DNA from: Malania oleifera
Taxonomy: Eukaryota > Streptophyta > Magnoliopsida > Santalales > Ximeniaceae
Reading direction: 5' to 3'
Length of the DNA stretch: 64,000 nucleotides
Assembly (NCBI RefSeq): GCF_029873635.1
Contig: NC_080422.1
Coordinates: forward strand, 14,663,936 to 14,727,935
Shown here: positions 1-11,652 of the stretch, one piece after another
Layout: each line of letters begins with the position of its first letter
Numbering within the stretch: the first letter of the stretch is position 1
Program-made: the position numbers and the translations under genes
Notes under the pieces: model-generated
The model's input: only the letters and a program-made list of their open reading frames with translations
What the model was told of the DNA's origin: nothing
Databases searched by the model: none

Positions 1-1085
1 AAGCACTCTCACTACACTTGGTTAAGTACTAAAATTAAAGTTGTAGAGTGTGTGGAGGTAGTATGAGCAAAAAGGGTTTGGAAAATTTGAGAGAGTTTTT
101 GGCTTAATCCTATTTGCTAATCCACACTTAATCTTGGCAAATGAACCCCTATATATAGAAAAGGGTAAATTATGACCGTTGGGGAATACACAAGGTATTC
201 TTAAATTTTTTTAAAAAGGTTTAGCAAAATTAACCCTGTTTACTTGATTCTAACCCCAGTAAGAAATAATTTTACCCGCGAGATTTAGGTGGCTGAACTA
301 AGGTTCGGTCGCCCGAATAGACTCATCTTGAAAAAGCCATTTTAAACAGTTCGGTCACCCATGTGAAGGTTCGGTAGCCCGAACAAAAGTCAGTAGCATT
401 TTGTTCAATAGTTTGAGTGCCCGGCTCACAGTTCGGTTAACCGAACTAGGCACTTCGATCGCTCGACCCCTCTTTTGAATGTAAACGTTTGGTCGCCTGA
501 GTAGTTGAAAAGTGTTCTGATAAGCGTTCGGGTGCCTGAGGAAGATACGCTCAAAATAGATTTGGGTGCCCGAATACCAAGTCAACATGTTGACTGGTTT
601 GGTCGCCCGAGCAGCTTTACACAGCATGGGTTCGGTCGCCCTAACCCTCTCATCTTTTCCCATTGAGTTCATTTTAGCCTTATTTTGATTCCCCTTATTA
701 TAATAAGTGATGCAGGGGACTTTGTGCACTAAGTGTTGGGACCTAGGGTCTTTTCAAGTACGCCCAAAAACCTAGCGTCGGTCGACCGAAAGATGCTCTA
801 AAGTCATTCGGTCCCTATGGTCAAACTACATTCTTTTTGTGAGCTTACAAATACCTACATGCATAACATACAGAGATCATTACAGACCGTTTCTCCTAAT
901 TACCATTACATACCCATATTATATAAAATGAATTATAACATGAAACGAATCTTTAGGGTCTTCATGCTTTGCTTTCATGTGTCATCAATTGATTTTCTAA
1001 TATCAACCCGCACACAAACTTGACAACCATTAAATACCTAAGTATTTGTCATAATCAAAACAGGGTATGACCCATGGGGTCAACA
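1..1085 (-). mobile_element. LTR of the GGTCGACC-motif family (copy A), cut by the window edge
   Basis: Reverse-strand LTR fossil. Its outer end (caaca at 1081-1085) and the adjoining block with gtatttgtcataatcaaaac match the ends of copies at 9278-11594, 25681-27785 and 44218-46411. A TATA-like ctatatata lies near 150-160 (reverse strand). Between about 280 and 790 are some twelve copies of a near-palindrome, mostly TTCGGTCGCCCGAA-like. It sits directly against Ty3/gypsy pol sequence at 1086, so it probably inserted into that element. The rest lies outside the window. No coding region of this family is visible. Short reading frames inside it are judged non-coding. Confidence 0.75.
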
Positions 1086-2726
1086 TAGAGGTTGTGGAAA
1101 AGGTACAACAGGGATTGGCTTCAGAGTTCAACATCTTTGAGGGAGGTGTGTTGAGGTTTGGGACTAGGCTATGTGTTTCGAACGATGATGAGATCAGAAG
1201 GACGATTCTAGAGGAAGCACATCCCTCTTTGTATACTGTACATCCATGTAGTTCAAAGATGTATCAGGACTTGCGCGAGACTTTCTGGTGGAGTGGTATG
1301 AAGAGGCAGATTGCTCAGTTCGTTGAGCAGTGTCTCACGTGTCAGTAGGTGAAAGCTGAACATCAGAAGTCGGCAAGGCCGTTACAGCCCTTAGCTATTC
1401 CGGTGTGGAAATGGGAGCATATTTCCATGGATTTTATGACCGGATTGCCGCCAGCACTTCACGGGCAGAATGCTATTTGGGTGATCGTGGACAGGTTGAT
1501 GAAATCTGCTCACTTCTTACCAATGAAGGTTAGCTACCCTTTGAACCAGCTAGCAGACATGTATGTGCATGAGATAGTTAGAATGCACGAGGTACCGGTG
1601 TCCATTGTATCAGATCGAGGCCTGAGGTTTACTTCTCGATTTTGGACGAGCTTGCAGGAAGCATTATGGAGGAAGCTTAGTTTCAGTACATCGTTCCACC
1701 CCCAGACTGATGCACAGTCGGAGAGGATGATACAGATCTTAGAGGATATGTTGCGGGCTTGTGTGTTAGATTTCGGTGGTAGTTGGATACAGTTTATGCC
1801 ACTAGTAAAGTTCGCTTATAACAACAACTTCCAAGTCAGTATCGGGATGGCACCGTTCGAGGCTCTGTATAATCGGAGGTGTCGATCTCCTTTGTATTGG
1901 AGTGAGGTTGGTGAACGTCAGGTGTTAGGACCTGAACTTGTGCAGTAGACATCTGAGAAGGTAGGTTTGATTCGAGAAAGGATTAAATCAGCTCAGAGTC
2001 GGCAGAAAAGCTACGTAGATGTTCGCCGCTGTGAGTTAGTGTTCGAGGTGGGGGTAAGGTATTTTTGAGGATTACTCTGATGAAAGGGCTGATGAGATTT
2101 GGGAAGAAGGGCAAGCTGAGCCCGAGGTACATTGGACCATTCGAGGTTCTTGAGCGAGTGGGTCCGGTAGCCTACAGGATTACACTACCTCCAGCACTCT
2201 CGAGGGTCCACGATGTGTTTCACGTATCCATGTTAAGGAGGTACGTGTTGGATCCTTCACATGTTATTAGCTACAAGGATATGGAGATTAGGGATACTTT
2301 AGGGTATGAGGAGATACCTGTTCAGATTCTAGACCATAAAGTTCAGAAGCTACGTACCAAGGACATTTCTTTGGTGAAGGTAATGTGGCGAAATCACGAG
2401 GTTGAGTTAGCTTCTTTGGAATTGAAAGCAGAAATACGCCGGAAGTATCCACAGTTGTTCTGAGTCATGTACATTACCCTACTTTGTATTGGAATAGGTG
2501 GTTGGTCTCGAGGAGTGTGTGTATTTGTGAACTCCTGAGATGATTTGTGTTTGTAACCACGGTATTCCTTCGCCGTTAGTGAGGGTGTGTATATGTTTTG
2601 ACGGGGCTGCGTTATAGTAGTCGTCGATTTTCTTCCTAAAGTCGAGTGTATAATTGATTTCATGAATAAGTTTATGAATAAAAGATAGCAAATTTCGAGG
2701 ACGAAATTTTTGTAAGGAGGGGAGGT
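1086..2726 (+). mobile_element. Ty3/gypsy 3' internal region (integrase), fossil
   Basis: Broken remnant of the 3' half of a Ty3/gypsy pol gene. In order it shows an integrase HHCC zinc-finger region (HPSLYTVHPCSSKMYQDLR, then CLTC, about 1200-1350), the integrase catalytic core (FMTGLPPA, IWVIVDRL, IVSDRG, FHPQTDAQSE, FAYNN, about 1400-1900) and a C-terminal part ending with [17 protein letters not shown] and a short chromodomain-like tail (to about 2460). The stretch 2464-2726 is non-coding leader to the LTR and ends in a purine-rich tract (aaggaggggagg, about 2714-2725), the expected polypurine tract. It carries several breaks and is not functional. The orientation and tract place the LTR at 2727 as its 3' LTR. 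Confidence 0.88.
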
Positions 2727-4321
2727 TGTAAGAACCCGAACTGTGATATAGGGAATTAATTAATTAAGAGAAAGGTTATAAATGGATATTTTCATTACTT
2801 CTCAGTTAAGAAAACTCAAATTCTCTCTTTATCTCTCTAGAAACTCGACCTACTCGCTATCTCTCTAGATTTCTTCGTCGTATGTAGTGGGAATCGTAGA
2901 TCCGACGTTACCACAAGGATCAGGGAAGGATTCTCTACAAGTTCTATGAATTGGATTTTCATTTTGGGTATTCGGGTTTTGGCCCAAAATAGAGGTAAGG
3001 CTCGGTTTTCAATTCTGATTTGGTAGTCTTGTTGGTAATAGAGTTGTGATCGAGTTTTGTATTGTGGGTTGTAGGTTTTGGATCTTGATTAGCGGTTTAG
3101 GGGCCTTGGAGTTCGAGATTTGTCATTCGGGAAAAGGTAAGGGGATTCAGTTTATGTCGGTTATTTTTGAAATCAGACTCGGTAGAACTGTGGTTTACAG
3201 TCCTGTGTATGTTTTGGTTACTCATTTGGGGAAATCTAACTGGTAAAACTGTGGGTTTTTCATATAATAGTTTTTGGGAAAAATGGGCTACTGGACTGCA
3301 ATCCCTGGTTTTGTTGGAAAACCTTTGGTATACTATGTTATGTATTGTGTTAGGGATGGCTGTGCCTTGACTTTATTAAATTGTATACGCTTGGAGAATC
3401 ATGATTTATAGATTACCAAATGGGTGTGGTTTGTTTGGTTATATGAGCATGCATGGTTGTGTTTTGATGAAATGCAATAGGAACTAGGTTCCAAGTTGTT
3501 CCAGGTACTGAAAGAGTGTCCGACTCTATATCTGAGGGTGTGTGTTTATCTCCTGCCATGTTTGGCAAGAGTGTTTGGCTCTATATCCGAGGGCATAAGC
3601 CTTACCGGCTGATCACCGAAGGGTGTGGATCCACCAGTTTGTACTAGTATGATGCCATGGAAGCTTGGGGTTCGCCATGTGCCGGGGACGCCGTGTATCG
3701 CGGACCGGCTACGGGCCGATGCTGGGTATCGCGGTCCATCTTCGGGCCGAAGGGTGTGACGATACCGAGTTACTTGATCATGTGTGTGTGCATTGATGCA
3801 TTGTTTTGAAATTGTTTTGTGAAAGTATTGGAATTGCATTTAACTGTGTATGTTTTTCTATCATGATAACACTCAAATGCCACACACCGATATAACCTAT
3901 ATCTGCCCTTACTTAAAGGTGTCTCACCCCTACTGTATGTACATATTTTTTAGGTCCTTCGAGTAACCGGAACTAGCATCCTGGTGTTGGGAGCATAGTG
4001 GTCGATGTACTGCAAGAGGTACTTGAGTAAGTACTAGGACAGTGTCGGGTTGACTTTTGTGGTTATGATTGTCACTTGGGTTTTGTTGTATTTTTGTGAA
4101 GTTTGAATCCTTTGTATAGAATCTGGTATGGTACAGACTGTGTATAAAAAAACTCATCTTCCGTTGTATTTCTGTTGTGTATGTGAATGTGTATAGGGTG
4201 CCTGGGAATCCCACGGGGTCGGACCCTCATTCATTGTACTGTATCTTGATTTTGGTGATACAGGGAAAGGTTAGGTTACTTTTTCACCCTCGGGTCCAGT
4301 TATTAGGTTCGGGGCATGACA
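2727..4321 (+). mobile_element. Ty3/gypsy LTR (TGTAAGAACCCG family)
   Basis: 1595-bp LTR beginning TGTAAGAACCCG right after a polypurine tract and ending gggcatgaca (TG...CA). A TATA-like ttataaat lies near 2778-2785. The conserved ggtgtctcacccc block lies near 3918-3932. The family match is the reverse-strand LTR at 41189-47462, which starts TGAAAGAACCCG and shares the 3' part around 4140-4321. This copy lacks the GTCGAC palindrome block that the 41189-47462 copy carries before its TATA box. Short frames inside it are not considered genes. Confidence 0.82.
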
Positions 4322-5723
4322 CAGAAGGTGTTATATGCCACGTTTAAGCTGACTGGAGAGGCCGAGAGATAGTGGGAAGCAGTAAAGCTACTAGAGGAGC
4401 AAAGGTTGGTACCGGTGGCAATGACATGGAGCCATTTCAGAGAGGTGCTCTTTGATTGGTATTTTCTTGCCTCTGTCAGGAGAGCAAAGGCAGAGGAGTT
4501 CCTAAACCTCACTCAAGGACAACTAACTATTCAGCAGTACGCCACCAGATTTGTAGAGGTGTTATGGTTTGCTCTTTACATGGTACATGACGAGTCCACA
4601 AAGGCTTGGAAGTTCAAGAGGGGTCTGATACAGGAGATTATAAAGCACGTGGCTGTGTTATAGGTGCAGGAGTTCGCTACACTAGTGGACAAGGCCATTG
4701 TAGTAGAGATGAGCTTACAAGGAGATGTGGAACTCCAGAACCCGAAGAAGAGGCTGATGTCTTCTAGTTCTCATACAGGTGCGAGGCAGGGTCCTTGGAG
4801 GAGGTACGGTAATGGTGGAGGCCAACGACGGGATACGGGTGGTAGGTCCTTTCAGGGTACCTCATCACACCCTGTTTGCTCTAAGTGTGGTAGATGGCAT
4901 TCGGGAGAGTACAAGGATGAACCAGGTGATTGTTTTCGGTGTGGTAAGCCCAGACATATGGCGCGAGATTGTCGAGCGACGTTGAATTTCTCGCCTCCAC
5001 AGCAGTAGTATTAGGGAGGTAACTAGGCATCGCGTGAAAACTGCTAGAGGGGTACGACTCAGGCGCGGGTGTATTCCTTGACTCCTGGTGAAGCCAAGAA
5101 TGTAGAAGATGTGGTAACAAGTAACATTTATGTGCTTTCAAATAAATTCATTGTATTGTTTGACTCAGGTGCAACACATTTTCTTTATTTCTCGGGAGTT
5201 CATCAAATTGAGCAGGATACAAACACAATCATTAGATGATGAGTTAGAGGTGGTCACACCGACAGGGTCAGTGGTAGTGTGTAGTAAAGTGACCCAAGTT
5301 TGTCCAGTGGAGATTCAGGGAAGAATTATGCCTACTAATTTGATTATCTTTGACAAGCATAGTTTTGATATTATTCTGGGGATGGATTGGTTAGCAACCA
5401 GCTACGCGAGTATTGATTGCCATAGGAAGGAGGTAGCGTTCAGACTTCCTGAGGAGTAGGAATTTATATTTTTCGGGTCCTGTGTGTGCTCTACACCACG
5501 AATTCTTTCAGCCATTCTAGCAAGGAGCTACTTCTAGAGGGATGTCAGGGGTACTTAGCATTTGTAAAAGAAGCACCGAGGGAGGAGCTTAAATTGGAGG
5601 ATATCCCCGTGGTAAGGGAGTTCTCAGATGTTTTTCTAGAAGATTTAATCGCGAGGTGGAGTTTGCCATTGAGTTACTTCCAGGGATAACGTCTATTTCT
5701 AAGGCTCCGTACCGAATGACTCT
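4322..5723 (+). mobile_element. Ty3/gypsy gag and protease fragment, fossil
   Basis: Broken gag-pol start of a Ty3/gypsy element. A retrotransposon gag domain is readable ([21 protein letters not shown], about 4322-4660). It is followed by a CCHC zinc knuckle (CFRCGKPRHMARDC, about 4930-4975), an aspartic protease region (FDSGATH near 5158; IILGMDWLATSYASIDC near 5370-5420) and the very start of the reverse transcriptase (SKAPYRM near 5700). There are several breaks. No primer-binding site or gag start separates it from the LTR ending at 4321, so the junction is a deletion or a join between two elements. It ends abruptly where a different LTR fragment begins. Confidence 0.85.
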
Positions 5724-6298
5724 AGTCTTTGGACCGCACAACCTGTCATGGGGGTTAAACATGCCGTTAGTCCAAAATGAGAGGTTCTTTTACACATATT
5801 TATAGATTTATGTAATTGGGGCTATTATAGAGCCAGATTTATTATCTGAAGGAAAATAAATATTTTTTTACTATATAGGTGTGAGTTACATTTTATAAAT
5901 GCCATTTTTATTTAAAATTAAATTAATGGACATATTTTGCTTACATAAAAACTCATTTTTTGGCACACACTGATAATAATCTATTCCATCTTACTGAGAA
6001 GTATCTCACCTAATTATTATTATACATTTCAGATATTTTAAGAGCATAATCGAAATTAGAGTAACGCTGTGGAAGCATGGGTGAGATTTGAAAGAGAGGT
6101 TTAGATTAAATGTTAATTTTGTTAATTTTGGTTTATCTTGAAATTTCCTAAGGATGTATTAAATTTGATATTGGAGATATTGTTATAATAAAAGGTTTTT
6201 AGTACTCTGGTAAAAATAAATAAATTGGAGGTCTTCTGTTGTATAAAATTATTCAGCATCCTACAGTTGGTATCAAAGTAAATTTTTGGGTCATTACA
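5724..6298 (+). mobile_element. LTR 3' fragment (ggaccgcacaacc family)
   Basis: Begins with the block ggaccgcacaacctgtcatggggg, which recurs in the solo LTRs near 35215 and 54790. It contains the cctggt-type stem-loop block ctgagaagtatctcacc near 5994-6010 and ends gggtcattaca at 6298, like the end of the LTR at 33779-36132. The stretch 6000-6250 matches the reverse-strand fragment at 39345-39712 (ggaagcatggg, taaaggtttttagtactctgg, ggaggtcttctgttgtat). It is a truncated LTR joined to gypsy gag/protease sequence. Confidence 0.7.
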
Positions 6299-6362
6299 TC
6301 AAATGTGCATATTCTTATCGTATTTCACATTGAATGCAATAATATAAGCTTTTATACGAATG

Positions 6363-6404
<42 letters not shown>

Positions 6405-8150
6405 TTTCAATAAGAAGAGATAAGCAACATCCCATTTCGTGGTTAGCCAATGATTATTATTATTATTATTTTTCAATAATGAATCAAATTTTTTTCTTGG
6501 GGTGACTTACTAATTAATTTTGATTATGGTGGCTAAGTTTGACGTTGTGCTTTGCACATGGCATTAAGATTTGTAATCTTTTCTTGAAGTGAGCCCTATT
6601 ATCACCATTTTTCAAGTTAATTTTGTCTTATTTTTACTTTGCCAAAGAAGAAAATTTCAAGTTTGATTAGTCATTTGATTTAACTTCACACATGACCATC
6701 TATTCTCCAAGTGACCTTAACAACTCACAATTTTTCAAGCTAGTTTTGTCTAATTCACTTTGTCTAAAAGGAAAATTTTCTAAAAATTTTTTATGTGAAG
6801 CATTTTGTTTGAGAAAAAAAAAAGGAAAGGAAAATACGAAATAATTTCTCTTTCATCATATTTTTTTCTCTGTATCAAATACTAATAAAAATTAAATTTT
6901 TAGTAGGATTAAAAATTAAACAAAATCAAATATTAATTTGTGAAATTGAAATTTTGTTAATTGATTTGTTATACATTCTATTTGTTTTTTTACTTTTCTT
7001 GACAAATAAACACAAAAGAGTAGATTTCTTAAGGGTTAGTTTGGATCAACAATTTTACTCAGGGAAAAGAATAGAAAGGAAAATAGAAAAAAATTTATTT
7101 TCTATCATATTTATCATATACTATTAAAAATAAAAATTTATTCTTATATGACTAAAAATTAAAAAAAAATTGAATGTGAAGGATGTGCAAAATCAAAATT
7201 CAGTTCATTGATTTGATGTAGTTTTTATTTTATGTTGATATCCAAACATATAAAATTCAAATCCTTTACATTTTCCTAATAATCAACCTTATTAGACCAG
7301 GCTCATAGGCCAGGAATTGCAGATAGACAGTATGGATTTGCAGTTGTTGACACGACAAATTTCACTTCCGTTTCATTGTTAAGAAAAAGCAAATAAAAAA
7401 AAAAGACCAATCATTGAAATTTATTCTTTGAGGCATTTCATCAAACAGTCCACCAGCAAACCCAGAAAGACACTGTTCTTCACTGTGGTGTGGTGTTGAA
7501 TGTGGCCATCATAATGGTCTTGATTAACGTGATGATGAGTGGCGACACTTTCAATATTTCTTCTTTAAAAATAAGAAGATTGACCCCCGCGTTTTTCATT
7601 CCGTGAGGATGGGGAATCAATCGTCACAATATAGGCAATCTTATCACTATTTTTATGTAAAAAAATTATTTAATTAGATTCTAACTTGTAATACACTAGC
7701 GAAATCTTATCATTGATCTAGGGCTCAACCTTCAATGATAAAACTTTTAATTAATTCATATAAATGGTTGTTGAGAGAAGAAACGAGACTTACCAAAAAA
7801 TTGTGGAAGTACAACCGAAAGTTCTTTGTCTGCCAATTAACAAAATCAATTCTTATGATATGACAATAGCACAAAAATATATTTTTTCAACAGCACAAAA
7901 TTAGTTCAAAAATAATCACAAATATCAATCATACGAGAGACACAATTTTAGGTGGAAAACCCTTTCAAATCAAATGGTAAAATCCACAGGACTTAAGAAT
8001 CCACTCAAAAACTTCATTATGATAAAAGTGTGGGGACGAGATTTCAATTTTCAACTATTACAATGAATACATAACTCTATTTTTAACTGACAATAAGAGA
8101 TCTTAAAAATCAAAAAGGGAAAATTGAGAATTTCACAAAAAAAAAAAAAC
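6299..8150. other. Gene-free AT-rich spacer with MITE-like repeats
   Basis: No gene is supported. About 6760-7020 and 7030-7290 hold two related AT-rich segments (ggaaaatagaaa, tattttctatcatattt, actaataaaaattaaa). The second opens with ttaagggttagtttggatca, which resembles in reverse complement the end of the cluster at 60400-61320 (ttgatccaaactagccctta). They look like copies of a non-autonomous DNA-transposon-like repeat. From 7600 on, the sequence may be a degraded retroelement terminal region, but I cannot assign it. Confidence 0.45.
6361..6402 (+). repeat. (TAT)n microsatellite
   Basis: Perfect run of about 14 tat/att triplets, with a second shorter run at about 6451-6471 separated by a 48-base spacer. 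The second run repeats the flanking ttttcaataa, so part of the stretch is a local duplication. Confidence 0.9.
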
Positions 8151-8159
8151 ATGATTACT

Positions 8160-8530
8160 GTTCAAACTCAATATCTAATGCTACAGTACTTGGACGAACA
8201 ATCCGACCATCAAAATTAGCATCTATAAGCCCTCTATTTACTAACGAAAAATCAATTAGATTTGACCGCGGATGACCCTCCAATCGTTGGTTGATCAAAG
8301 TTACGCACTATTCAAAAAATCCAAATTTTCTCAACGTGGTCATTGTTCAAAAGCTGATATATGACGCTACAATGCTAGGATGACCAATCCAACCGTTTAA
8401 AATTAGCGTATATGAGTCCTCTATCTACTGAAAAAAAAATCAGCTCGATGGGACTGCAGATGACCCTCCAATCGTCGATTGATCAAAACTGTGTACTATT
8501 GTAAAAACTCAGATTTTCTCAACGTGGTTC
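8160..8530. repeat. Diverged tandem duplication, about 180-bp unit
   Basis: Two units (about 8160-8342 and 8343-8527) share tgacgaacaatcc/gatgaccaatcc, aaaattagc, gatgaccctccaatcg, ttgatcaaa and the closing ttttctcaacgtgg. Divergence is around one base in six. It has no coding potential and its function is unknown. It may be part of an LTR or satellite-like remnant. Confidence 0.7.
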
Positions 8531-9277
8531 TCCCTCTTTTGGCCGTACGAGTTCTCTCACTTTTCTGATGGAATTCTACACTACCAACTCTAAATTTCTT
8601 TACTTAAATGAGGTGTAAAAAGACCTCTAAAAAAGTCCAACAAAGAGCCCAAAGAAAATGAGCTAAACGATTGAATGAGTTTCTCCACATAGGAGAGATA
8701 CACAAACCCAACAATGATCATGTTATTTAAATTTAAATTTTTAATAATGTAGCAAGAGTCCACAATCATCAATGTTGGATTTTCAAGATGGGAGTTGAAA
8801 TTTGGAAATTTTTTAATGAGTACATACATCGTTACGAAAAAAAGTACATGTAAAGGATAGTTTCTCCCTATAATTAGAATTTGTAAATTACATTATGTTA
8901 TTTTAATGTTTGGACTCATTAAAATGACATGGAATAGGGACCTTTTTTTTTTTGTTAATTGAAAGCTAATATTGGGTTTGGACTACAGAATGGAAGGTAG
9001 GTCATCTCCCATTCCATATCCTGCCTACCCCTCCTAGAATTTAAAATCGAGACCTTTAATAAGGATGTATCAAACTTCGATCACTAGGATTGAGACCTAC
9101 ATCATAGAAATTTACACAATTACACCAAACCATGCATCTTGTCAAAGTTCAAATATTAATATTATTTTGCAAATGGTGAGTTTTAAACTTTAGGTGTAAC
9201 TGTATCTTATAAGTCTTTCTCATTTTTTTAACTTAAGGTGTAAATTTCTCATTGCTTCAACCTAAAGGTGTCAAGAC
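8531..9277. other. AT-rich spacer, nothing supported
   Basis: No gene or recognisable element. A 79-codon minus-strand frame at 8590-8829 has no recognisable domain and biased AT-rich composition, and I treat it as chance. The last bases (aagac, 9273-9277) are the left target duplication of the next element. Confidence 0.5.
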
Positions 9278-11594
9278 TGTTAGTTTTGGTGTATTCCCAA
9301 GAGGATGGTGAATTGAGTGTTTAAAATTTCTCCCTAGGTTAAATCAGATATTAGCAATATTTCACAACCTAAGGTCTTTCTAGGGAATCCCAAATACTCA
9401 GATAAATATAATATGTAAAAATTTAAATCATGTGCATCATTTACACAATAACATACACGTGTAGGAATATAAATTACGGAAATATAAACAGACACACGCT
9501 ATGTTATCGAGATTCAGCCAATACTGTCTACGTCCTCGCCTCTAACTCGCAAGTTCGAGGATTCCACTAATGCTCACTTAACGGATGAAGCAACACCAGT
9601 TACAATCAAGTCAATTAGCGAAGTTGACCTCAACCTACACCTTACTAGGATGGTGCACCTAACTTTCCTAACCGGGTCTAAGTCAATCAAGGACTATTTA
9701 CCAGGGTTAGTTTCTCTCTTCAAGCCCACGCCAAGAATACAACAGATTCATATACAATTTAATTTGTGTACAAGTGCTTCTCACACTAAGCAAATTTGCA
9801 CCAATGTGCTCAACCAAATAATGCACTCACATATGATATGAATTAAAGTTCAATGTGAGAATGTGTATTTTTCACTAAAAAATTATTTCTTAATAAAGAT
9901 CGAGTGTGAAAAATGATTTTCTTACTAACAAGAGTAAGTGACCTTCCAAATAGAGATATTAAAATAAAAATATGCTCTCAAGGTACTCTTTTCAATATGT
10001 TAGGAGTTTTCCCAAAAACTAGTTTTTCAAATAAAGTTAGGGGAATTAGGATTCTTGCTCAAAAATAATTTTGCAATGAAGAATGTCTGAGCCTTTGAAG
10101 TTTTGCAATATGTGTGCAAGATTCACAAGCAATAAACAAGTTTTTCTCCAAAAATTTTTATCAATGAAAATATATGGAGAAAACTTAGGATTTACTCTCG
10201 AGATAATGATAATGGAATATAAAAGTATGAGTAGTATGATTTGTAAAAACAAAATGCCCAAGATAAAGAGTATTCTCTTAAAAATGATTTTTCGAATATA
10301 TAACAAAAAGAGGATGAAAAAACAAGTTTAGGAAGATGAAAAAATGATATACAAATTTGAGAGGATTTTCTAACTAATCATCTTGCTAATTTTGAGTTAT
10401 GAGGGGGTATATATAGACTCTTTAAAAAATCTGAACGTTAGGGACATATTAGTTATTTTAGAAAAGGTTTAAGTGAGGTTCGTAAAAATAACAGAGTTTT
10501 TAACCTCGGTAAAATTCGCCAACCCGAGAGCACCGGTCGACTGAACTTAAGGTTCGATTGACCAAGTGTCTGGGTTTGGTCGATCGGAAGAAATTTGAAG
10601 TGAAATGATGGTCGAAAGGACATGCATGGTTCAAGGGCGATTTTCCAAATCTGCACGGTTCGATCGATCGGGTGAATTTGAACTATGAGGTTCGGTTGAT
10701 TGGGAGGTTGGCATTTCCCACGTGGGGGTTCAGTTGACCAAAGCGTTGCCTATATATTTCTAGTCGGTCGACCGAGCGGTCAACTTGTTGATCCGGGGAG
10801 GTTCGGTCAACCAAGGCTTGCCTATATATCTGGTCAGTCGACCGAGAGGTCAACATGTTGACTCGGTGGGGGTTCGGTTGACTGAGGATCTCAGTGTAAT
10901 TGAGTTCGGTCGACCGAACATGCCAATTTTCCCATTTTCGGTACTTTTCTTTTTAAAATGTTTTCCCTATTCATATGATGATAAACTTAATTTTAATAGA
11001 GCACTCTTTTAGGCATTGCATGGGGGACCTAAGGTCAGTTTAGGTCTTTCCGAGGACACAAAAAAAATCTGGCATAAAAGTGATCCCTAAGGTCCTGTGG
11101 CTCCTTATGGTCAGTCTATGGTCATGTTGAGTTTTATTCATATCATGCATGCAGAAACAAATATTACAGACCAAATAGAAAAACTAAATGTAATATAAGT
11201 GAAATTTAAATGTCTTCAATCTTCTTTACTTTTGTAACTTTCTTGGAATACGCTAGCTGATGTGCATGTCTATGGTCCTATAGCTCCTTATGGTCAGTCT
11301 ATGGTCATGTTGAGCTTTATTCATATCATGCATGCAGATGCAAATATTACAGACCAAATAGAAAAACTAAATGCAATACAAGTGAAATTTAAATGTCTTC
11401 AATCTTCTTTACTCTTGTGACTTCCTTGGAATACGCAAGCTGATGTACATGTCTTTCAAGTTTCTTCTAGCTTCCATTTTTAGTCTTCTTATGTCTGTGC
11501 TAACATATCAAGCCTGCTCAAACACTAGATACATACATAAGAAACTTGCAGTTTGTCATTATCAAAACCTGGAATTGGACTCAAAAACTCAACA
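9278..11594 (-). mobile_element. Solo LTR, GGTCGACC-motif family (copy B)
   Basis: A 2317-bp LTR without internal region. On the plus strand it runs from tgttagttttgg to actcaaca and is flanked by a perfect 5-bp target duplication aagac (9273-9277 and 11595-11599). Transcriptional orientation is minus: a TATA-like tatatata near 10410 lies downstream, on that strand, of the motif cluster at about 10520-10920. The cluster has perfect TCGGTCGACCGA copies near 10763 and 10907 and many that differ by C-to-T or G-to-A at the central CpG. It is a recombination product of a former full element, and the family's internal region is not in this window. Confidence 0.88.
11091..11456. repeat. 183-bp tandem duplication inside solo LTR B
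   Basis: Units at about 11091-11273 and 11274-11456 are nearly identical (ggctccttatggtcagtctatggtcatgttga, split by few changes; then catgcatgcag, attacagaccaaatag, aatgtcttcaatcttcttta). The other copies of this LTR family in the window have a single unit, so the duplication is private to this copy and recent relative to its insertion. Confidence 0.85.
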
Positions 11595-11652
11595 AAGACC
11601 ATCCTAGATAGCAAATCATACATGAAAAGCACAACTAACATATTGGTATTCC

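Noticed and set aside
9650-9841. Short frame starting MVHLTFLTGSK, with similar frames in the same place in copies C and D
   Set aside because: It lies inside the LTR on the strand opposite to its promoter. Shared descent of the repeat explains the similarity, and the frame has no domain and differing ends.
10083-10331. Frames on both strands inside solo LTR B
   Set aside because: AT-rich, mutually overlapping, no domain, and inside an LTR.
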